Source of the DNA: Candidatus Hydrogenedentota bacterium
GTDB lineage: Bacteria > Hydrogenedentota > Hydrogenedentia > Hydrogenedentales > CAITNO01
Reading direction: 5' to 3'
Assembly: GCA_018056705.1 (NCBI GenBank)
Contig: JAGPFE010000004.1
Location: 30,031-94,030, forward strand
Length of the DNA stretch: 64,000 nt
The notes under the pieces are model-generated. The model searched no databases. It saw only the letters and a list, made by a program, of their open reading frames with translations, and was not told where the DNA came from. Positions 58,206-64,000 of the stretch are shown here, one piece after another (the first letter of the stretch is position 1; each line of letters begins with the position of its first letter). Both the position numbers and the translations under genes were made by a program.

Positions 58206-58915
58206 CCCCGGATGCCGTCACGGGTCAGGTTGGGATTGGGCAGGCCGTCGTTGGCGGGAAGCAGTTCCGTCGCGTCCAGGAACTCCACGTGGCCATCCGC
58301 GAACAGGTACAACCGCTTGCCTCCGGCGCCGAACCACCCCCGGTCTCCCGCCCACGCGGCGTGATTGGAAAACCACTCCCCCACCAGCACCTTTTTCGAC
58401 GGATACCGCAGCGCCGACTTCCGCTGGGGCATCGCCGGCAGGGGGTTACTGTAACAGTCCGCGGTCCGGTTCAGGGTATTGATCTGTTCCGGCGAATGGT
58501 AAAACGCCATGGCGTACGCGTACGACGTGTTTTCATATTTCTCCTCGGTCAGGCGCCGGATATCGGCGGGACACCAGTAGACAAGGGGTTCCTCCCGCGA
58601 CTGGGGCACGTATGGCCGCAACAGGTCCCGCCAGCCACGCCCCATCCACAACCAGTACCCGGGCGGTTCATACAACGGCAGGTCCTGGCGCGCGGGATAC
58701 GTGTCCTGGTGTTCCCCAAGATAACATTCAAAGGCAATAAAAATCTGTTTCAGGTTAGACGCGCACGAAGCCCGCAGGGCACCATCCCGGGCGCGGGCCA
58801 GGGCCGGCAGGCTCAGCGCGGCCAATACGGCGATGATGCCGATTACCACCAGCAGTTCCACCAGGGTAAAACCACCCCGCTCACTTTTCGCCCCTGCGTG
58901 TGCCAACAATTCCAT
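58190..58915 (-). CDS. Type II secretion/prepilin-like protein with H-X9-DG tail
   Basis: A 241-residue protein. The N-terminal cleavage/methylation motif [22 protein letters not shown] is clear: G before F, Glu at +5, long hydrophobic helix. The rest is DUF1559-like: [22 protein letters not shown], a central ESNN-type loop, and [12 protein letters not shown] near the end. Such proteins are expanded in planctomycetes and relatives and may form pseudopili, but their role is not known. The leader before the cleavage site is 14 residues. Confidence 0.9.
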   Translation of the reverse strand: MELLAHAGAKSERGGFTLVELLVVIGIIAVLAALSLPALARARDGALRASCASNLKQIFIAFECYLGEHQDTYPARQDLPLYEPPGYWLWMGRGWRDLLRPYVPQSREEPLVYWCPADIRRLTEEKYENTSYAYAMAFYHSPEQINTLNRTADCYSNPLPAMPQRKSALRYPSKKVLVGEWFSNHAAWAGDRGWFGAGGKRLYLFADGHVEFLDATELLPANDGLPNPNLTRDGIRGKDIP

Positions 58916-58957
58916 GTTTACTGCTTACCCTGCCAAATCCCAGATTGTCCATGGATT

Positions 58958-58986
58958 ATTATAATGGAAGGCAGTCAATGGTCGAA
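58958..58986 (-). promoter_or_regulatory. Possible promoter of the prepilin gene
   Basis: On the minus strand, TATAAT (58963-58958), with TTCGAC 17 bases before it (58986-58981). The -35 match is partial. Confidence 0.35.
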
Positions 58987-59209
58987 CAGATGGGCACCAT
59001 CCCCCCTTCCGCGAGGGCAACGGTAATGCCACCCTGTCGCCCCTTCCGCGCGGATACCCTGCCCCATCTCTTTTCGGAGACTGGTAAGGTCAGGTCGTTG
59101 GCAACCTGGAAAGCCCCTTACCCGTCCCCGGACGGACAATGGGGGCGATATTTCATCCCCCGGCCAATGTTCCCGCGTTTTTCGGTATCGCCAACCATGT
59201 CCCTAACCT

Positions 59210-59249
59210 AAAAAAGCGGCGGGAGCCGCGTTGTCACGACTCCCGCCGC
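59210..59249 (-). terminator. Terminator of the Ig-like repeat protein gene
   Basis: On the minus strand, a perfect 10-base GC stem (59249-59240 with 59225-59216), 14-base loop, then six T (59215-59210), 35 bases past the stop. Confidence 0.9.
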
Positions 59250-59283
59250 GCCATTGCGTCAGCGGTTATTCACCGCCGTTATC

Positions 59284-62200
59284 TCACTTCCGCCGACGGC
59301 TCGCTTTCGCGCCGGCCAGGGCCGTCAGGGCGGCCAGCACCGCCAGACCCAGGCCACCGGCCGCCGGAATCCCGGTTTCGTCTACCGACAGGGTGAAGAC
59401 CGGCGACGTGGCCGTGGTGACCGCGTCACTGGCTTCGCACTGGTAGGTACCCGCGTCGGCCATGGTAACCGGGTCGAAGGTCAGCGTCGTGGCCGTCGCG
59501 CCAGGCAGGGCGACCCACGCTTTCGAACCGTCATTCTTGAACCACTGCAGGCTGACCGCGCCCACTTCGCCGTTCACGGCTACTTCGAAGGTCGCAGACT
59601 GTCCCTGGATCACCTGCAGGCTGGTCGGCCCAACCGCCGAAACGGTCAGCGTGCAGTTGTCGAGGATCTCCACCGTGCGGTCCGCCGTCGTGGTGTTGCC
59701 GTAACTGTCGGTCACGCTGTAGGTCACCGTCCAGGTTCCGGGCGCGAGCGGTCCAGCCGGCGGCAGGCCGCTTACCGTGATGTTCGCGGTCACGTCGCCG
59801 TCTTCCGGATCGTTCGCCAGCGCGCCGGCGTCCGTGTAGGTGTCGCCGCAATCCAGCACCGCCGGGTTATCGCCCAGGATGGTGATTACCGGCATCATGT
59901 CAGCGGTCACGTTGACGGTCAGCGTGGCCGTCGCTACGCGGTTGCCGCTGTCCTGGGCCGTGTAGATCACCGTGTAGGTGCCGACCGTGTTCGCGTCCAC
60001 CACGCCGTTGACGTTGACCGTCACCGGGCCTTCGCAGGCATCCACCGCCGTCGCGACGGGCGGCGTGTAGGGCGTACCGACGAGGATAAACACCGGGTTG
60101 TCTCCAGGAATGGTAATCACCGGGGCCTGCGTGTCCGCCACGTTCACCGTCCGCGTCACCGACGCCGAGTTGCTGCTGGCGTCCGTGGCGGTGTAGGTCA
60201 GCGTGTACGTACCGGGAACCGCCGTGTTGACCGAACCCGAGATGTTCACCGTCGGGAACGCGTCGCAGGTATCGACGGCCGTGGCGCCCGCTTCCGTGTA
60301 AGTCGCTCCGCACTCCACGGTCTCGGTCGCGTTACCGTTCAGCGTGATGACAGGCGCTTGCGTGTCGACCACGTTCACCGTCCGCGTCACCACGCTGGTC
60401 TGGCTCTGACCGTCGGTGGCCGTGTAGGTAATCGTGTAGGTACCGGGCACAGCCGGGTTCACCGTGCCACTGGTGGATACCGTCAGCACGCCGTCGCACG
60501 CGTCCACCGCCGTCGCGCCGGCATCCGTGTAGGTACCACCGCATTCCACGGTCTCGGTCGCGTTACCGTTCAGCGTGATGACAGGCGCTTGCGTGTCGAC
60601 CACGTTCACCGTCCGCGTCACCGGCGTGGCGTTATTGCCGTTGCCGTCGTCCGCGGTGTAGGTCAACGTGTAGGTACCAGGCTGGGAGGCATTCACCGAG
60701 CCGGAGGTCGTTACCGCGACACTGCCCGCGCACGCGTCCACCGCCGTCGCGCCGGCATCCGTGTAGGTACCACCGCATTCCACGGTCTCGGTCGCGTTAC
60801 CGTTCAGCGTGATGACAGGCGCTTGCGTGTCGACCACGTTCACCGTCCGCGTCACCGGCGTGGCGTTATTGCCGTTGCCGTCGTCCGCGGTGTAGGTCAA
60901 CGTGTAGGTACCTACCGCGTTCGCGTTCACCGAGCCTGTCACCGTGACCGGGCGATCGCCGGCGCAGACGTCGGTCGCCGTCGCGCCCGCGTCCGTGTAG
61001 GTCGAGCCGCACTGTACCGTCACGACGCTGTCACCGTTCAGCGTGATCACCGGCGGCGTCGTGTCAACCACGTTCACCGTCCGCGTGGCCGTTGCCGTGT
61101 TCCCGTTACCGTCGTTCGCGGTGTAGGTAATCGTGTACGTGCCCACCACGTTCACGTTCACCGAGCCGGAAGGCGTTACCGCGATACTGCCCGCGCACGC
61201 GTCCACCGCCGTCGCGCCGGCATCCGTGTAGGATCCGCCACACTCCACCGTTACCGGGCTCGTGCCGTTCAGCGTGATGACCGGCGCCGTCGTGTCGACG
61301 ACGTTCACCGTGCGGGTCGCGGTCACAACCTGGGAGGTAACCGGGTCTGTCACGCTGTAGGTTACCGTGTGGGTACCGGGCGCGCTCGTGTTGATCGGCA
61401 GGCCGGTCACTGTGATACTCGCCGTCAGGTCACCGGATTCGGTGTCCGTCGCCGTCGCGCCCGCGTCGGTGTACGCGTTCGGGCATTGCACCGTGGCCGG
61501 GTTATCACCCAGGATTGTGATGACCGGCGGCAGGTTATTGGACACGATGACCGTCAACACGTAGGTGGACGTGTTATTGCTGTCGTCCGTCGCCGTGTAG
61601 GTCAGCGTGTAGGTTCCGGCGGTATTGTTGTCCACCGTTCCGCTTACGTTTACCGGGACATTACTGTCACACGTATCCGTGGCGGTGCCGGTCGGCGGCG
61701 TAAAGGGCTGCCCCACGATGATCCCGATCGGGTTCGACCCGGGTACCGTCAATACCGGCGCCGTCGTATCGACCACGTTCACCGTGCGGGTTACCGGCGT
61801 GGCGTTGTTGCCATTGCCGTCGTTCGCGTTGTAGGTCAGCGTGTACGTACCAGGCGTGGCGGTATTCACCGAGCCGGTAACGGTCACCGGTCGGCTACCC
61901 GCGCACGTGTCGGTTGCCGTCGCGCCCGGGTCGGTGAAGGTCGAGCCGCATTCCACCGTCATCGTGCTGTTGCCGTTCAGCGTGATCACGGGGGCCGTGG
62001 TGTCGACCACGTTCACCGTGCGCGTGGCGGTCGCCGTGTTGCCATTACCGTCGCTCGCGCTGTAGGTGATCGTGTACGTACCCGGCACCGCGGTGTTAAC
62101 CGAGCCGCTCGTGGTGACGGTCCGGTTGCCCGTGCAGGCGTCCACCGCCGTCGCGCCGGCATCCGTGTAACTGGCGCCGCACTGCACCGTTACCGGATTC

Positions 62201-64000
62201 GACCCGTTCACCGTGATCACGGGGGCCGTCGTATCGACCACGTTCACCGTGCGGGTTACCGGCGTGGCGTTGTTGCCATTGCCGTCGTTCGCGTTGTAGG
62301 TCAGCGTGTACGTACCAGGCGTGGCGGTATTCACCGAGCCGGTAACGGTCACCGGTCGGCTACCCGTGCATGAGTCGGTTGCCGTCGCGCCCGGGTCGGT
62401 GAAGGTCGAACCGCACTGTACCGTCATCGTGCTGTTGCCGTTCAGCGTGATCACGGGGGCCGTGGTGTCAATCACGTTCACCGTGCGCGTGGCGGTCGCC
62501 GTGTTCCCGTTGCCGTCGTTCGCGCTGTAGGTGATCGTGTAGGTCCCTACCACCGAGGTGTTCACCGAGCCGCTCGTGGTGACCGTCCGGTTGCCCGTGC
62601 ACGAGTCGGTCGCCGTCGCGCCCGGATCCGTGAAGGTTGAGCCGCACTGCACCGACACCGGGTTCGACCCGTTCAGCGTGATCACGGGGGCGGTCGTGTC
62701 AACCACGTTCACCGTGCGCGTGGCGGTCGCCGTGTTGCCATTACCGTCGTTCGCGCTGTAGGTGATCGTGTAGGTCCCTACCACCGAGGTGTTCACCGAG
62801 CCGCTCGTGGTGACCGTCCGGTTGCCCGTGCACGAGTCGGTCGCCGTCGCGCCGGCATCCGTGTAACTGGTACCGCATTGCACCGACACCGGGTTCGACC
62901 CGTTCAGCGTGATCACGGGGGCCGTGGTATCGACCACGTTCACCGTGCGCGTGGCGGTCGCCGTGTTCCCGTTGCCGTCGTTCGCGCTGTAGGTGATCGT
63001 GTAGGTCCCTACCACCGAGGTGTTCACCGAGCCGCTCGTGGTGACCGTCCGGTTGCCCGTGCAGGCGTCCACCGCCGTCGCGCCGGCATCCGTGTAACTG
63101 GTACCGCACTGCACCGACACCGGGTTCGACCCGTTCAGCGTGATCACGGGGGCGGTCGTGTCAACCACGTTCACCGTGCGCGTGGTGGTCGCCGTGTTCC
63201 CGTTGCCATCGTTCGCGGTATAGGTTCGCGTGTACGTGCCCACCACCGCGGTATTGACCGTGCCGCTCACATTCACAGTCCGGTTACCCGTGCAGGCGTC
63301 CACCGCCGTCGCGCCCGGATCCGTGAAGGTTGAGCCGCACTGTATGGTCATGACCGACGAGCCGTTGAGCGTGAGCACGGGCGCGGTCGTGTCGACCACG
63401 TTCACCGTGCGCGTCACCGGCGTGGCATTGTTGCCATTGCCGTCGTTCGCGTTATAGGTCAGCGTGTAGGTGCCCACCGCGTTCGCGTTCACCGAACCGG
63501 AAACGGTCACCGTCCGGTTGCCCGCGCACGCGTCGGTTGCCGTCGCGCCTGGATCCGTGAAGGTCGAACCGCACTCGATCGTCATTGTGCTGTTGCCGTT
63601 CAGCGTGATCACGGGGGCCGTGGTGTCGACCACGTTCACCGTGCGGGTCGCGGTCACCGTGACCAGGGTCACCGGATCCTGCACCGAGTAGGTCACCGTG
63701 TAGGTACCCGGCACCGCCGTGTCGATCGGCAGGCCGGACACCTGGATGGCCGCCGTCAGGTCGCCGGATTCGGCGTCCGTCGCCGTCGCGCCCGCGTCGG
63801 TGTACGCGTTCGGGCACTCCACCGTCACCGGGTTCGAGCCGTTCAGCGTGATCACCGGCGGGGTGTTGCTTTGCAGGATCAGGCTGGTGGACGTGGTGGC
63901 CACGTTGCCGCTGCCGTCCGTCGCCGCGTAGGTCAGCGTGAAGGTGTACGGATACGGCTGGTAGGCCGGATCGTTGTCCGGGATCGGGAAGGGCACCACG
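59284..64000 (-). CDS. Giant HYR/DUF5011 Ig-like repeat surface protein, N-terminus outside the window
   Basis: At least 1571 residues; the frame runs off the right edge, so the N-terminus is missing. Eighteen repeats of about 77-78 residues are visible, each APVITLNGSNPVxVQCGxxYTDAGATA, then TVxxSGSVNT and GTYTxTYxAxDGNGNxATxTRTVNVVDTT. Two cysteines per repeat, spaced constantly, may form a disulfide. A lone Ig domain (LQWFKNDGS...AGTYQCEASDAV) precedes the end. The tail GIPAAGGLGLAVLAALTALAG then KASRRRK is a CTERM-like sorting anchor. Likely a cell-surface stalk or adhesin. Confidence 0.88.
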   Translation of the reverse strand, partial: VVPFPIPDNDPAYQPYPYTFTLTYAATDGSGNVATTSTSLILQSNTPPVITLNGSNPVTVECPNAYTDAGATATDAESGDLTAAIQVSGLPIDTAVPGTYTVTYSVQDPVTLVTVTATRTVNVVDTTAPVITLNGNSTMTIECGSTFTDPGATATDACAGNRTVTVSGSVNANAVGTYTLTYNANDGNGNNATPVTRTVNVVDTTAPVLTLNGSSVMTIQCGSTFTDPGATAVDACTGNRTVNVSGTVNTAVVGTYTRTYTANDGNGNTATTTRTVNVVDTTAPVITLNGSNPVSVQCGTSYTDAGATAVDACTGNRTVTTSGSVNTSVVGTYTITYSANDGNGNTATATRTVNVVDTTAPVITLNGSNPVSVQCGTSYTDAGATATDSCTGNRTVTTSGSVNTSVVGTYTITYSANDGNGNTATATRTVNVVDTTAPVITLNGSNPVSVQCGSTFTDPGATATDSCTGNRTVTTSGSVNTSVVGTYTITYSANDGNGNTATATRTVNVIDTTAPVITLNGNSTMTVQCGSTFTDPGATATDSCTGSRPVTVTGSVNTATPGTYTLTYNANDGNGNNATPVTRTVNVVDTTAPVITVNGSNPVTVQCGASYTDAGATAVDACTGNRTVTTSGSVNTAVPGTYTITYSASDGNGNTATATRTVNVVDTTAPVITLNGNSTMTVECGSTFTDPGATATDTCAGSRPVTVTGSVNTATPGTYTLTYNANDGNGNNATPVTRTVNVVDTTAPVLTVPGSNPIGIIVGQPFTPPTGTATDTCDSNVPVNVSGTVDNNTAGTYTLTYTATDDSNNTSTYVLTVIVSNNLPPVITILGDNPATVQCPNAYTDAGATATDTESGDLTASITVTGLPINTSAPGTHTVTYSVTDPVTSQVVTATRTVNVVDTTAPVITLNGTSPVTVECGGSYTDAGATAVDACAGSIAVTPSGSVNVNVVGTYTITYTANDGNGNTATATRTVNVVDTTPPVITLNGDSVVTVQCGSTYTDAGATATDVCAGDRPVTVTGSVNANAVGTYTLTYTADDGNGNNATPVTRTVNVVDTQAPVITLNGNATETVECGGTYTDAGATAVDACAGSVAVTTSGSVNASQPGTYTLTYTADDGNGNNATPVTRTVNVVDTQAPVITLNGNATETVECGGTYTDAGATAVDACDGVLTVSTSGTVNPAVPGTYTITYTATDGQSQTSVVTRTVNVVDTQAPVITLNGNATETVECGATYTEAGATAVDTCDAFPTVNISGSVNTAVPGTYTLTYTATDASSNSASVTRTVNVADTQAPVITIPGDNPVFILVGTPYTPPVATAVDACEGPVTVNVNGVVDANTVGTYTVIYTAQDSGNRVATATLTVNVTADMMPVITILGDNPAVLDCGDTYTDAGALANDPEDGDVTANITVSGLPPAGPLAPGTWTVTYSVTDSYGNTTTADRTVEILDNCTLTVSAVGPTSLQVIQGQSATFEVAVNGEVGAVSLQWFKNDGSKAWVALPGATATTLTFDPVTMADAGTYQCEASDAVTTATSPVFTLSVDETGIPAAGGLGLAVLAALTALAGAKASRRRK
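59900..63900 (-). repeat. Tandem ~234-bp coding repeats
   Basis: The Ig-like repeats are also near-identical in DNA, most strongly at about 60.3-60.9 kb and 61.8-63.2 kb, where units of about 231-234 bases differ at few positions. This indicates recent expansion or gene conversion and is a place where assembly could collapse copies. Confidence 0.8.

Larger units (their letters stand above)
58916..59283. other. 368-base gap between prepilin and Ig-repeat genes
   Basis: Holds the possible prepilin promoter near 58958 and the terminator of the surface-protein gene at 59210-59249. No coding gene seen between. Confidence 0.5.

Noticed and set aside
59254..62373. A 1039-residue open frame on the plus strand
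   Set aside because: It lies entirely antisense to the Ig-like repeat gene, is arginine/histidine/valine-rich and periodic, as expected for a shadow of a high-GC repeat on the other strand.

Overview
This is a high-GC (roughly 60% by eye) bacterial chromosome segment with about 50 protein genes and three tRNAs. I see no prophage, insertion sequence or CRISPR array. The gene content suggests a Gram-negative, carbohydrate-degrading lineage of the PVC/Hydrogenedentota type. Pointers are an Mla-type lipid transport operon, a prepilin-like protein with the DUF1559-style tail, a TIGR04073-like exosortase-associated protein, two PmoA-like (DUF6807) proteins, a Tat-exported Gfo/Idh/MocA oxidoreductase, a GH97 enzyme and a sialate O-acetylesterase. 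The exact phylum is inference.

Layout. 1-9.2 kb: the 3' part of an antiporter-EIIA fusion, then a minus-strand run nnrE-thpR-ligA-STAS/mlaE-mlaF-mlaD-lipoprotein-small beta-carbonic-anhydrase-like gene, most joined by 4-base ATGA overlaps. 9.2-18.8 kb: DUF4139 protein, GH97, a DUF3137-like membrane protein, two secreted unknowns (one with EF-hand-like calcium loops), a CDF metal transporter, and a TIGR04073/HDOD operon. 18.8-22.5 kb: yebC-ruvC-(beta-lactamase/NamZ fusion) and tRNA-Ser. 22.6-28.2 kb: an oxidoreductase, two cysteine-rich exported proteins (one a duplicated metallothionein-like protein), icd, serA and tRNA-Ile2. 28.2-40.8 kb: a 1453-residue glycosyltransferase/TPR fusion, PmoA-like protein, a 14-PASTA surface protein, and an ECF sigma/anti-sigma/Spy-like operon. 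40.8-49.2 kb: the translation operon rimP-nusA-infB-ylxP-(rbfA+nrnA fusion)-truB-ribF. 49.3-58.9 kb: COG2231 glycosylase, NUDIX, two glycosyltransferases, a 19-bp tandem repeat, tRNA-Glu, Gfo/PmoA pair, sialate O-acetylesterase and prepilin. 59.3-64 kb: the C-terminal part of a giant Ig-like repeat surface protein.

Together the genes combine housekeeping functions (DNA repair, translation, serine and isocitrate metabolism) with an elaborate envelope: lipid trafficking, peptidoglycan recycling, repeat-rich anchored surface proteins, glycosylation and sugar catabolism. The points most worth a second look are the duplicated exported metallothionein-like protein, the RbfA-NrnA fusion, the kinase-less 14-PASTA anchored protein with paired cysteines, an apparent attenuator ahead of rimP-nusA, and a recurring TTGC-type -35 promoter element.
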